A stretch of DNA of 64,000 bases from contig JAUIRK010001055.1 in assembly GCA_030549495.1 (NCBI GenBank), positions 681,001 through 745,000 of the forward strand. The letters are read 5' to 3'. The DNA comes from Nectonema munidae. Its lineage: Eukaryota > Nematomorpha > Nectonematoida > Nectonematidae. Shown piece by piece: positions 1-11,500 of the stretch (position 1 is its first letter; each line of letters begins with the position of its first letter). Made by a program: the position numbers and the translations under genes. Under the pieces are notes generated by a model. It did not search any database, was not told where the DNA came from, and was given only the letters and a program-made list of their open reading frames with translations.

Positions 1-290
1 ACTAAAAACAAAGTGATAAATTCTTCTTGTCCTCTATTATTTTTACGCCCACCTTTTGCGTTCATTCCCAATTCTTCAAGTTCGCCTCTAATCACGTGAA
101 TAACGCTTTAGGCTAGAAGAAATTCGTCACGTGATTGTGAATTCAAATAATTTAGAGAATTATAGCTTTTAATAAATTGATTATGCGGTTCTCTTAAAGT
201 AGAATTTATAGCTATCATGGACTTGATCAATTCATCAAATTTTCCACAGTTTGATAAATTGACACCTTTGTTATGCGAGCGATAGGACAT
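1..290 (-). pseudogene. Unrecognised coding-like fragment, interrupted
   Basis: On the minus strand a single reading frame runs from position 290 to the window edge and is interrupted once. The 60 residues of the first part and the roughly 35 after the break are polar and mixed in composition (for example VIHVIRGELEELGMNAKGG), unlike the Phe/Ile/Lys-rich noise of random AT-rich DNA here. I do not recognise the family. It may be the end of a transposon protein or a dead host exon whose remainder lies left of the window. No promoter or splice site was identified. Confidence 0.3.
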
Positions 291-762
291 TTCAATTCAC
301 TAAATTTTCAAATAGTTACGGGTTTTGACGAAAGTAGACTGGCAAACACCATCTAAAATTGAATGAATGGAACAGGTGATGCCAGATTTTTTTGTTTGAG
401 ACTTTCTTATTAGGGGATGGAGAAACAGTGATCACTACTCATCGCATTAAATAAAGCCTTTATCCCTCAATGATGCTTTACACTAGTTATTGAAACGGAT
501 GGTCACAAATGCCCTTTCAGATTTGGATGTTGTAGTACAGAAACAACTGCATGAGTAACAAAAAGCCATACCGCTAAATATGCTATGCTCTAATAAATTG
601 AAGGTTTCATACCATGACTCTAAAAACGATCTGTTTTGTAAATCTTTAAGGAACAGAATCATTGGTTGAGCCGATTCAGTATTTGGTGTTCGATGGTTAA
701 AAATGTGTCTGTTTTCTGAAGACCGTATAGAAAAGCTTGTATTAGAAGAGTCATTGGTAATA
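291..762. other. Non-coding stretch, nothing recognised
   Basis: AT-rich sequence with no convincing reading frame, inverted repeat or RNA gene. Confidence 0.4.
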
Positions 763-1047
763 CAGTCAAACCTTGATTATCCGTAACTAGATTATTTAAA
801 AAGACTAGTATCCTATACAATATCGATTATCACTAGTATATAATCATACAAATTTATACTAATGTTATCAATAACAACAATTTTTATCGATAGCTTGGCA
901 AATCTTCGGAGGCATTTCCTATGCAGAGAAGCGTTAGCCAACTATATAGTATATAAAATTGGAAAATTTTAAACACTTGTAACTTTTCTTGGGGGCATTA
1001 AAAAACAACCAAACTTGACATATGTGTTAAGAAAAAGTTTTTGACTG
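763..1047. mobile_element. pogo/Tigger-like MITE, degenerate
   Basis: The left end reads CAGTCAAACCTTGATTATCC after a TA, which is the style of pogo/Tigger ends. The right end reads TTTGACTG followed by TA. The inverted match is CAGTCAAA at each border with flanking TA, giving a 285-bp element without coding capacity. The internal parts of the ends have diverged, so the assignment rests on the termini and the TA duplication. Confidence 0.45.
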
Positions 1048-1260
1048 TATCAAATTTTTATCAAGTTTCATTGAATTTTGTTAAAATTAGAAGAAATTTT
1101 TCTTTGTGAAGAAGTGATATAAAATTATTCGGTGGCAAATTAACCCCTGTAATATTGAAGATTGAATGACATACTATGATAGTTTAAATTTAAGACTAGT
1201 TTAGAATGATTTATTTTTTTTATTCTATCCACTTTTTGTGTTTCATATTTCGCGACAAAT

Positions 1261-1447
1261 AAAAAAGAAATCAGTATACAAGTTACTTTAATAAAAATTG
1301 TTTGAAAAACAACTTCAAGTGTATTTTAAAAATTCATTATTTACAAAGGTTGAAGTTACTCAAAGTCACATAACAACAAAGGAGGCAACGTAAAGAAATT
1401 TTGCAAACAATTTTTATTAAAGTAACTTGTATACCGATTTCTTTTTT
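1261..1447. mobile_element. Hairpin MITE with 43-bp inverted repeats
   Basis: Positions 1261-1303 and 1405-1447 are inverted copies with a single mismatch over 43 bases, separated by about 100 bases of unrelated sequence. The whole 187-bp unit has no reading frame. Near-identity of the arms in an otherwise decayed region suggests a fairly recent insertion or an arm kept equal by conversion. No clear target duplication was found, so the superfamily is open. Confidence 0.7.
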
Positions 1448-1789
1448 AAAGTTTTAAAAAACTGAGGAAATGAAGTCATCAAAAGTAAGGTTGACTATTC
1501 TTTGTTGGTCTGGGAAAACAGGTAAAAAGTAAAAGCTATCATTAACACTGGGTAAAAGTTTACCTGTTGATTATTATTCAAATACAAGTTCTTAGGTGGC
1601 GAGAGTTGTCTTCTATAATTAGCTTATAAAATGGGATATGAAGCGCAAACGCAAAATTGTTTTGTTAGGAGACCTTTGCTCTACACACACAAATATTGGT
1701 TTGGCATTAAAAACTATTAATTTTATATTTTTGCCCTGTAACATTACGACATCAATTCAGGCATGCGATCAAACTATAAAATAAGAGCA
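1448..1789. other. Non-coding stretch, nothing recognised
   Basis: No reading frame or repeat structure could be supported between the hairpin MITE and the piggyBac element. Confidence 0.4.
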
Positions 1790-2339
1790 CCTTCACAAGA
1801 CGGATGATTTTGGGCATGGGTGAAAGACCGATAATGCCGTAAAACTCCCAAAATGAAAATTTAATAAAAAAGAGTAATAATCCAAATTTTATTGGTATTA
1901 CGCTATATTTTCAAGATATTCACTTTCTGTTTGTTACAAAACTACTATTTAATGCTGTAGAATTGTAAAAATTTGTTTTCATTTTAACGCCATCTAAAAA
2001 AATAAATTTAAAAAACGCGAAACGACATTCAACAGTCTATAACTAATAAGAACTCCTCATTTCACTATAGAGAGGCTTCTTCCTATTTGTTTGTCGTATT
2101 GCGTATAATATTAAAAGCTTATGTTTAAAAATGTGTTATGCAAATTTTATTTGAAGTATACAAAAAAAACTTCACCATATGCAAACTTTAATGATTATGT
2201 TTGTGTGAAAGAGGAAGGAGAATATATGATATCTATAAATTTTATAGAAGAGATAATGATCTCGCAGTGGAACATAAAATTTTCTTATTTTGCCACCTAT
2301 CATCTCCACATGATTTATTTTTGATGAAAATTTTTTCGA

Positions 2340-2590
2340 TTTTTATGTGTGCGTTCACGTAAGGGAACGTGCGTTCATGTAAGGACGATTTATGACTTTC
2401 CAAGTTTTTCAGATTCATCTTCTTTCATCAATAATGCAATAAAATTATTTATTTTCATATGTTTGTTCATGTAAGATGAATTCTTCTTGAAAGTTTATCC
2501 GATTCATCTTCTTTTATCGATAAAGATCAATAACACAATAAAAGTGTTTGTTTTCATATGTGCATTCATGTAAGATGATTTATTGATTTT
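2340..2590. repeat. Internal direct repeats in the piggyBac element
   Basis: Two diverged copies of a unit of about 95-100 bp (roughly 2409-2500 and 2501-2590) share a GATTCATCTTCTTT start and a TTCATGTAAGATGA end. Two more copies of the TTCAYGTAAG core lie at about 2348-2385. In piggyBac elements subterminal repeats can serve as transposase binding sites; that role is inferred here. Confidence 0.5.
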
Positions 2591-2923
2591 GACCTTAAAA
2601 ATTTCATTTGATTGTTATTTTCTATCGAACTCATCAAAGCAATTTCATCACGGCATTCTCAAGTGTGTCCTTTCTTCCGATTCCTTTTCCAATATTACCT
2701 ATGATTATTATGCTTCAGAAACTTCATCTGTTGATGACTCCTTTGATAGTGGATACCTATTCTGATTGTTTAATAACCAGTTATCGATCACAGTCAACCT
2801 AACAAAAATAAAATCGTTTGCGTTTATTAATGCTTTTTAATACAAATCTTCTGCTTTACATTAGATATCGTCTGATTATTCTGGTCGATAATGGGTTATT
2901 GCTCTAGATAAAACTAAATAACA

Positions 2924-4173
2924 ATGGGACCCTATCTCTTTCAACTTACTCAAAATATCAGATATAATATTATACACCCCCCTGGTTCGAAAAGTTCAGT
3001 TAGGTCAATGAACGACTCGCTTGATATTTTTAAGTTATACTTTACAGAAAAAATTATGGCTCATATTTATGGTTGTACCAAAATGAAGATGGATGAAACT
3101 TTTGCGTAAGAATATTTTTAATTTTTTAATTTTATGTTAATCTAAATTTTAATGAATCCTTTTACATCCTTTCGACAAAAAATAGAAAAATATCCTGATG
3201 ATAAATTATTATCAGCTGTTCGCTTTCTACAGGAGCATTTCTTTCAAGTTTGCTCTAAATATTGCACTCATAAAGATTGCGTTACGGTGGATGAAGAGCT
3301 GAGAAAATTTTGTGGAATAACATCTTTGAGAATTTATGACAGATCAAAACCAGGGCGATATGGCATTAATTGCTATCATTGCAATGCTGCGAGAACTTTT
3401 TATGTTTTCAAGCGAGAAATATATATACCGGATATTCAAGACAAAAACTATTTTTCCTCTGAAGAAATTGACAAAAGAATTTGTGGAACTGTGATGGCTA
3501 GCAGGCGGTTCATGCCTTACATACCCAAACCTTTACACTTGAAGGACATGAAATTAGCCTAATGTGATAGCAAGTTTTTGTACACTGAATACGCTTCTTT
3601 AACCGCTTATGTACCTTACAAACACGCTAAAAATATTTAAAGTGGTTTACCTTCTCGTCATCTTGGTGACATTGAATTGAAAGGTACAAAAAGCAAACCC
3701 GAGACTGTGCTAGACTATAATAAATTCAAGTCAGGCGTTGATACGTGCAATAGATTGCTAAGAGACTTCACATCCTACAAACCCTTAAGATGGCCCTTTT
3801 TAATTTTTTACAATTACTTGAATACAGCTACATTTAATGGTTGGGTGATACAGAAAAGCAACGCACCGGAAAAGTTTTTATCTACTCAAAAAAGTGGAAG
3901 AAAATACTTTATAAGAGACTTATGTTTGAAGTTGAGCGATCTCTATATGAAAAATAGGTGTAATGACCCTCTACCCCACAGCATAACAAAAGACCTGATT
4001 CTTTTTTTGGGATAGAACACGCGTTTGTCCAGCCTTCTTCCTCTTCCTCACGCGGTTATTGCTATTTATCCACGCGCAAACCTAAAAAACAAGGAACAAG
4101 AAAGTGTGAAGTTTGCGGGAAACTCATATGTAAAGTTCATACAAAATATATTTGCCAAAAATGTTCAAATTAA
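2924..4173 (+). pseudogene. piggyBac transposase, interrupted
   Basis: Successive plus-strand blocks resemble piggyBac transposase. First, 2924-3109 has the SLDIFKLYFTEKI segment typical of the N-terminal region. Then 3152-3562 (136 aa) carries VTVDEELRKFCGITSLRIYDRSKPGRYGI, the conserved segment that starts the DDE catalytic core. Next, 3677-4015 (112 aa) carries KPETVLDYNKFKSGVDTCNR and RWPFLIFYNYLNTA, the last-aspartate region. Finally, a frame near 4047-4173 ends in a cysteine-rich domain of the form C-x2-C..C-x2-H..C-x2-C and a stop. The usual protein is about 550-600 aa. Here the central part is missing and the frame shifts several times, so it is not functional. The first methionine cannot be fixed. 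Confidence 0.8.
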
Positions 4174-4542
4174 ATTTCTATTGAGAACTTCATTCTCCAT
4201 AATTATAAACTGACTTTTTATCCTGAATGTCAATATACTTTTATTAAATTGGTTAGGATGTGGAGATTCACTCATTTATTTATATTTTTATATAATCAAA
4301 ATTACGTTTCTTTTATTTTTGAGCTTGTTTTTATTTTTTTGATAGATGGCGTTAATTTTTGAATAAATTTGAATTCATGGTAGATTTTTTTACCTGAAAA
4401 CATAACTTACATTTTTCATAATTTGAATCAATTTTGGAAATTTACACGGCATTTTTGTTGTGGGTTACATATAATGTTAAATGAAGTAATTTCCCTCTAA
4501 AGTTTAAACTTGACGTAAAATTCCTAGTCCGTCTTGTGAAGG

Positions 4543-5585
4543 TTTATCATAAAGAAATGGAAAAGGAGCAAATGGAATCGCAAAAAAATCAGGTCTTGAT
4601 GCTATACACCTACTAACAAAGTCGAAGGTAGACCTTTCTTTAAGCATTTCTTGTCTTCATTGGCTTTCTCTATAACTTTTGAGATTTATAATCTTCAATC
4701 CTTTCATCTAAAAAGCACTACTTAAATACTACTACCGTTTGCAACTTTTTCATATTTTAATTTTTAAACCTTTTAAGTTCATCAACACACTTGTGTTACA
4801 TGGAATAGAGAAACGTTCCACACAGAGTTCCTATCTTCTTGACAAATTCAATAAATACTTTCTTCCCGTCTCGAGCAAATTTTTTGTCTAATCTACTAAA
4901 ATAGACATTGTTAACTCTTTTATGTTCATCTCATGCCCCCAATCATTAATTTTTTTTGTTAGTATAAAACTTTATATCTTTTTTTTGATAAACTTAATGT
5001 CTTTGCATTTTTGTTTACTATGTCTAATTGCCATTCTAAAACATAAAAATTATTTTAAAAAAAACTGCATACTCATGACAATAGCAGTAGGACATTTTAA
5101 TTCATCAAAAAGGCATTTTTGCCTAAAGATAAACAGTACTTAATTTTTACTTACTTTTATTAATTCATTTTAATAATAAATATATTTAAATTCTTTTGAG
5201 AAAAATAATAATTAAATCTTTCGAGCTTGGAAGATTCCAATCTTCTATCTACGCTAATTTAAAGTTATTGTGTTTCTACTGTTCCTGAACTGCAGCTCAA
5301 AGCTTAATCAAAAATATTGACTCTTCAAATTGGAATCGTTTTAAATATTCCATTTTTGGAACTTATAAGTAACTCTTATTTGTTAAACAAACTTTTAACG
5401 CAAATTTTTAAGAAACAGCAAAAATTGTGTCAATCAAGTATGATTGGTAAAGAAGAGTGAGTTAGTGAAAGAGGATTTTTTTATATTGTGGATTATCATT
5501 TCAAAAGTTTAATAAATTCAATCTGAGATGAAGTGAATAAGCAAGATTTATTATCTAACGAATATTCTATCTACAAATCAAGTAA
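4543..5585. other. Non-coding stretch, nothing recognised
   Basis: AT-rich sequence between two transposons. A 73-aa frame at 4922-5143 is Phe/Leu/Ile-rich and looks like composition noise. No RNA gene or repeat was identified. Confidence 0.4.
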
Positions 5586-5593
5586 TCTACAAG

Positions 5594-5859
5594 CAGTGCC
5601 CGCGCTAAGCAAAAATTTTAGGCGGAGGGGGGCTTCATTGGGACGCTAATTTGTGAACTATCAGATTAATCTGCTTCAAGTCAAAAAGAAAACATATGAT
5701 GTATTTGTCAAGCCATATCTATACAGATTACATTTTCATGAAAAAAAGTATCATGAATGCTGTTTGACATATTTTTTTAGGGTAGTGAAATTTTTTTATA
5801 GGAGCTTGAAAATTAGCTGGGGGGCTTGTGCCCCAAAATTTAATAGGTAGCGCGGGCTG
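5594..5859. mobile_element. Non-autonomous hAT MITE with 8-bp target duplication
   Basis: The left end CAGTGCCCGCGCTA and the reverse complement of the right end, CAGCCCGCGCTA, form imperfect inverted repeats that continue into a shared AAAATTTTAGG/AATTTTGGGG region. The 8-bp sequence TCTACAAG directly abuts both ends (5586-5593 and 5860-5867), as hAT insertion produces. The 266-bp element has no coding capacity. A related but larger element may lie at 34238-34820. Confidence 0.8.
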
Positions 5860-5867
5860 TCTACAAG

Positions 5868-6877
5868 ATGCCCTAACATCAAATGAGTTAGTATTTATTT
5901 CATTATAAAACACTTTAGAATTTTTACCATACAGGATCTATAATTTAATAAATAAAAGCTATAAAAATAAAAAATCTAGAACCTTTAACTTGTTCATAGT
6001 ATCATCGTGATACCGTTTTATCGGCTGTGATAAGTCGACGCATATTGGGGTAAGCCGGATGACCAAGAAAGACAAATAATAAATACAAACTTGTTCATAG
6101 TATAGGAAGATTAAAGAGGACAACATTCGTCAAGAAGAAAAAAGACTTATAAGGAAACATAATAAGAAGAAAAGAGTTGCGTGCACAGTAATGCTACATT
6201 TTCAATAATAAAGAAATCCATTTAAAAATTCGTTGTCCGTCTTTCTAATAATAAAAATAAAAATTTAATATTGTAAAAAAAACTAGAATCGATGAGAGCT
6301 TTCTTCTTTTGAGGTATAGAAAAGTAATTGTGACCAGAAACTGATATATCTTGAAAAATAGTTAAGAAACATTATTTCGTCAAAAGAAAGTAAGAAGGAA
6401 TTATTATATTTTACTCAGCATGTGTGTTTCTGTATTTAAAAAACATCCCATTTTAAACACATTTGGAAATGCTAATGCGTATGTAAAAAATAAATGTAAC
6501 CTGCAGTATTGTCAACCCAATTATTGAACTCCGCTTTGCAATCTCTAAGAGAAAAAATGGCTATTAAAATGAAAAATGAAAAGTAGTATGTTAAATATAG
6601 AGTATACCTAACGTAGAAAGAAAATGCAATAGAAACCGTCACGATAAAAATCAATACAAAGCACATTATTGGAATAAAAATCGCCAAGAGGTAATCATTC
6701 GCTATTAAAAGAAATAAAATCTTAAAAATAGGAAGAAAAAAAGAATCATTTAATCGCGCAAGTAAAATCATTAACCATTTTCACAAAAAAATATCTTGAT
6801 TCCTGAGATTTTTATTTGTACGGTTTTTCCAAAACATGCAAAGGATAGAATTGGCATGAAGGTAAAATGTTTTTAAA
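5868..6877. other. Non-coding stretch, nothing recognised
   Basis: A 99-aa minus-strand frame (6472-6771) is strongly hydrophobic but shows no family motif, conserved start context or splice sites, so I do not call it a gene. The remainder is AT-rich. Confidence 0.4.
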
Positions 6878-7015
6878 TTAACCCATTTAAGGCCAAGCAA
6901 AGCAGATGATATCTAAAAAAACGCAGACGATTTATATTCAAAGTCATTGAAAAAAGCAGACGAAGATGAAATTACTTATGTTCCAAAATAGGAACATTCG
7001 CCGTAAATGGGTTAA
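6878..7015. mobile_element. TTAA-flanked piggyBac-like MITE, copy 1
   Basis: TTAA at 6878-6881 and 7012-7015 borders a 130-bp body whose ends, CCCATTTAAGGCC and GCCGTAAATGGG, are inverted repeats. A second copy in opposite orientation, with the same 130-bp body length, lies at 40196-40333. TTAA target sites and CCC ends point to mobilisation by a piggyBac-type transposase. Confidence 0.8.
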
Positions 7016-7320
7016 AGAAGAAAGAGGTTTTTTAGAAGGAAAAAATCTACAGCTAAAAAAATGAAAAAAACGAGTAAAAGATACGGTCATGAAAGATTTA
7101 ATCTACTCACAAATGAATCAAATTTACCATAACTTTTTTACATAAGGAAATTTTTTGAATAAAAGTACGGATGAGCTTATATCAGGGGCGCACATCCTTA
7201 TAATTATTCGGAAACGAGCATCTACGCGTCACCCTCCTAAAAATGAAGCAGCCTATGAAAAACAGCAAAACTATGGGCAGGAAATAGCGCTAATGTTGTT
7301 GTGGACTGCACCTGCCTACG

Positions 7321-9845
7321 TCAAAAAGAAAAGTGAACTAGAAAGTGGAAAGGAGATGAGATTCGAGAGGTGGGCGGTGGCAGTATGGTTGGTAGAGGTA
7401 TGGAAGGTGCGAAAGAGTTTGGAGTATTCGAGAAGCGCGATGCAAAGGAAAATCTGCGAAATTTCAATGCTAAAAAGACAGAAGATATCAACTTTGGTTT
7501 GAGAGTGGGAGTGATTGCGTTGAAATTGGCATGATGGAAGGGGAAGAGAAAAGTGATCGTATTATGGCTTTGATTTGGTGATAAAAAGTGATAATAAAAT
7601 TTTGAGTGATATCTTGATGTGCACCTCAAGAACGTGGACCAGAGAAAAGAAAAACTTTATGATCTAGCAGGGATTCTCAACATTTTGTCGTTATGAACAC
7701 CGTATTTATAAATCTATTTAATATAAACCCCTAGTAATCTGACACTAAGCAAATTAGTGATTATTATTTGCAATAAAATGTCCTTGCAAATGATTATAGA
7801 GCATACCGCCTAAACTAGTTTATTTCGCTGTACATTGAAATGAATATTTTAATGTTAAAAAACGTTTTGACGTAATATTCGCTATGCAGTGAGAGCTGTT
7901 ATAAAATGTGATATAGTAATCGAAATTGATTTATAAAATAATCCCGATGTTAAATTATACGTTTGAAAAAAACATCAGTACTATCAAATAACGAGCAACA
8001 AAGATACTAAAAGTGAAGGTCGTGCTTGTTTGCTGAATGGAATGTATTAAGAAAGAGCAAACAATTACATTTTGTTAAAATTACATGCTTATAAAATATG
8101 ACTTATGCTTAGCAGTTGATATGAAACTTAATATTTCCCTTTTCAAAGAAAACATTGCTAATATCCTTACATATCCAATATCCCGAAAATTCTTCAATCT
8201 TGATTATGTCTTGTAATTTGTATTAATTTTAGAAGCGACTTATTATTACAAAAAATACTCTCACTGATGTTGTATAACTCAAAAAAGAAAAAGGGTCTTA
8301 AGTTGTTTAAATAATTTATTACCTCAATCATCTAAGTACCCCTGAAAGCGTTTTGTGAAACCCTTGGGTTCAAGAACTTTGGATGAAGAACAAATTCTTT
8401 TTTATTGTTTTAGCAATGGATCTAGAAACAAAGAAGAAAGTAGATTACTTGAATTTTGCTCAGAATTCAATTGAACTATTGCTAATTCCCAATTCAAAAA
8501 TAAAGGAAAACTTCAATTCTGCAGAATCTCTGCTTAAATCGATTCTATTCTTACTGAGATTGAATAAAGTAAACATGAAAAAGGTCAAAGTATTCCCAAG
8601 TTAGCTGCAACAAAACTGTTTGTGAAGGATGTTACTAAATTTGATATAAACATAATAAAGAAAAGTTTTCTTATGTTGAAAACATGGAAACTCAAAAACT
8701 GAAAAATTTCTGAAAAATTTGTTTCTAAAATGAATGAAATTTGGAAAAAGAGTGAAAACGTATACAAGCGACAAAAGCTGTATATGGAAGGAAAAACTTT
8801 TAAGATAAGATAGTGGTGGAATGAAGATGTGAGAGAAGCTATTAACAAACAAAGATGTTTGATATGTATGAAAACGACTACAATCAAAAGAAAATTAAAA
8901 AATTTATAAAAAATAATGCAAAAAAAAGAAGAAGTTTCTTAGGCATGGGAGAAGAAGGAAAAAGAAAAATTGAAAAAATATCATAACAACATTTTTACAA
9001 AATTGAATCTTACGAAAAAAGAGATAAATGTTATATTTATATTTCGATGAAACAAATAGAGGAAAAGCATGGTTGCAAGACTTGAAAAAATCAGAAATAT
9101 CAGAAGCTGAGAAAGTTGAGCGGTCAATACTAAAATTCACGCTAGAAGTAGTTGAAGAATCGATATCGAGTATGAAAAATGGAAAAGCGAATATTCCTTC
9201 GGAATAACGAAAGAACATTACGTCGAAGCAAAGTACGGATTTAAAATTCTTTAGCAAATCTCTAACCTGTGATATGTGAAATCTGTAAATACCTGATGAT
9301 TGACAAGTGAGTACGTTATTGCCGGTTTATAAAGGTAAAAGAGAAGTATTGAACTGTACCGTGGTATAAAGTTAATCAAGAATGGGGTGGCGGTAAATTG
9401 AACGAATTTTGGAAAAAAGACTGAGAAAATTAAAAATAATAGGCAGATGTAAATTGGTTTACACGGCAGGCTGAATCACTATTGGTGAAACATTCAAAGT
9501 TCGACAAATACAAGAAAGATACCTTGAAAAAGATCAGAGTTTATACATGTGCATCATAGACATAGAAACAGCTTTTGACAGAGAGTAGATACGAGTAATA
9601 GAATGTGTCTAGATAGTTCCAGAATATTTAGTTCAATGTGTGATGGTGCAGAAATTAAAGTTAAGTGTGGTAAAGGTCTTTCTGAAATTCAATGTTATGT
9701 GGGGTTACATCGAGTGTCCGTGTTTTCATCACTTATTTGAGACTGAGTATATGTTTAATCTTACAGTTAGGAAAAAAAGTCTGCTCGTAAGATACAGTTG
9801 GTTATATGGGTTAACTTCGTTCGCCTCAAGGTGTCCCTTATAAAA
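7321..9845 (+). mobile_element. RTE-type LINE remnant
   Basis: Plus-strand reading in shifting frames gives a sequence resembling RTE/BovB-type ORF2. Around 7540-7660 there is an endonuclease piece (SDRIMAL and a CAPQERG-like segment). Around 8530-8800 there is the linker (FLLRLNKVNMKKVKVFPS, then KTWKLKN and KFVSKMNEIWKKSENV). Near 8810 lies WWNEDVREAINKQR. Near 9355-9580 the reverse transcriptase start appears (YRGIKLI, then ERYLEKDQSLYMCIIDIE and TAFDRE, the palm A motif). VPEYLVQCVMV follows at about 9615. Many stops and shifts are present, and about 0.5 kb of unrelated DNA seems to separate the endonuclease piece from the linker. The copy is old and dead. Confidence 0.65.
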
Positions 9846-11157
9846 AGATTAGATTACTAAACTTTTGGAAATAAAATTTCATGCAACATAATAGACAAAA
9901 ACCCTACTAAAAAAAGTTAAAACATTGAGACCACAACAACGCAAAAAATACAGTTCATGTAAGAATCATCATACATCTTGAGTTTAATATCATTTGAAAT
10001 CACTAATAAATGAAATATTTATAATTCAGCAGATAAATGTTTAAAAAAAATTTAAAGCGCCTTTCTTATGTTCCTCAATTTTAAATTTTTTGAGAGAACA
10101 TGAGGCAGAACTCATGTTCAGATTAGTGATTCATATTAGCAATTTGTGTAAACGTTCTTTCTAGCAGTAAAGGAAGCCTTCATACGTATCCTCATATTCG
10201 AGGAGTTCAGAGAGTTTTTCTTTAAGTCCTTATTAATTTCTTTTGTGTTTTAAGATAAAAGGAGAGGAGAAATTTTCTTACAGATATTGGAAATTTTGAG
10301 AGAAAATATGTGATATTACCGAACGTGCTCTGCATTGCCTTGGTGGGAGGCGTGTCTTAAAGATAAAGAGGATAGAACAATCTGAGGCTTTTTTAAAAAA
10401 ATATAACCTCTTAGATAGCAATAAATAACCCTTAGTTAGATAAAGAACTGATTACACTGGAAATGTCCTTAATTTAGTTAAGTAAGCCTTTACATTACTG
10501 TCTCCAAAGAACAAGATGAAGAATTCAATCAAAAACTTACAATTCTTATACGAGGTTGCCAGTAGCAAAATATCTTAAAGGTAAACTAAAATCCCTGCTT
10601 TTTTAAAAGGACGTTAGCAGGTTAACGACCAGAGTCAAAACTTAATAATGCTTTTTTTTTGTTTATTAATGCTTATCTTCTACTTTACATTAGATGTCCG
10701 ATAATTTTCGTCTTTAACGGGGTAACTTTTACAAACTATACTTTTGATTAATCCACGAGGAAAAGCGGCATACACGCATAGTTTATTAAACATTAAAGAT
10801 GTGCGACCAACCTTGAATCCAAAACATGGCCTGAATGCGAAGTGTGTATTTAACACCAAGGAAAAAGATCTATTTTTCTACTCAAAGGAAGCAATTTTTC
10901 GAAGACGTTAAAAAAATTACAAAAATATATCCTTTTTAATGCTATGGAAGCATTAAAAAAGCCAAATGTAATCAACTATCATGGAATTTTGATAACTTTT
11001 TCGTCGTTGTAGCTTAAAAAATATTTAAGTCCACTCTATAACGGTCACTCCTCAAATACGCTCAGAAATAAGCAGTCATTTCAGTGACTGTATTAGAGAT
11101 TCGACATACACAAAATTTTTCACTGTTTTTTCATATATCACGCACTGAAAACACATA
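9846..11157. other. Mostly unrecognised; one piece repeated from 2.8 kb
   Basis: No gene was found. The stretch 10655-10735 resembles 2830-2905 inside the piggyBac element (shared TTTATTAATGCTT and CTTTACATTAGAT words), so it may be a fragment of the same or a related transposon. Confidence 0.35.
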
Positions 11158-11500
11158 CAGTCGAACCCCGCTAATTCACGCACCAGTAACTCATGGGTTT
11201 CATTAAACCACGATTAATCCATGTCGCCCCTTAATTTTGAGTAGGTTTGCTGCAATGACACGCTAGCATTCACGCATTAAGAACGATACAGCAATGACAT
11301 CCTGTCGTTCACGCTCACCCTTTAATCACGCATTCAGAACAATATTGACCCTGACACATTGTATTTTAGGCTCCCCAAATCAATTCACATTTCATCACGA
11401 AGTGACAAAAACATTTCTATGATAGTCTTATACACGGTCCCGGATAAATCACGGATCGTGTTCTGTCTCCCAACGTCCGTGAATTAACGGGGTTCGAATG
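11158..11500. mobile_element. pogo/Tigger-type MITE
   Basis: The left end CAGTCGAACCCCGCTAATTC and the right end in reverse complement CATTCGAACCCCGTTAATTC match at 18 of 20 positions. A TA dinucleotide flanks both sides (11156-11157 and 11501-11502). Such ends and a TA target are characteristic of pogo/Tigger elements of the Tc1/mariner superfamily. The 343-bp body has no transposase frame. Confidence 0.8.

Larger units (their letters stand above)
1790..4542 (+). mobile_element. piggyBac-type DNA transposon
   Basis: A 15-bp perfect inverted repeat, CCTTCACAAGACGGA, lies at 1790-1804 and in reverse complement at 4528-4542. It brackets a plus-strand transposase with DDE_Tnp_1_7 (piggyBac) character. 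Ends starting with CC are usual for piggyBac, but the expected TTAA duplication is not present: the flanks read AGCA and TTTA. The copy may have lost its outermost bases or belong to a variant group. At 2753 bp the size fits an autonomous element, although the gene inside is interrupted. Confidence 0.8.

Noticed and set aside
4922-5143. Small membrane protein gene
   Set aside because: Phe/Ile/Leu-rich frame in AT-rich DNA without conserved motif, promoter or splice context.
6472-6771. 99-aa hydrophobic protein gene
   Set aside because: Hydrophobic runs arise easily from AT-rich DNA; no family signature or flanking signals.
8585-9257. Minus-strand frames of about 100 aa
   Set aside because: They are antisense shadows of the RTE LINE linker on the plus strand.
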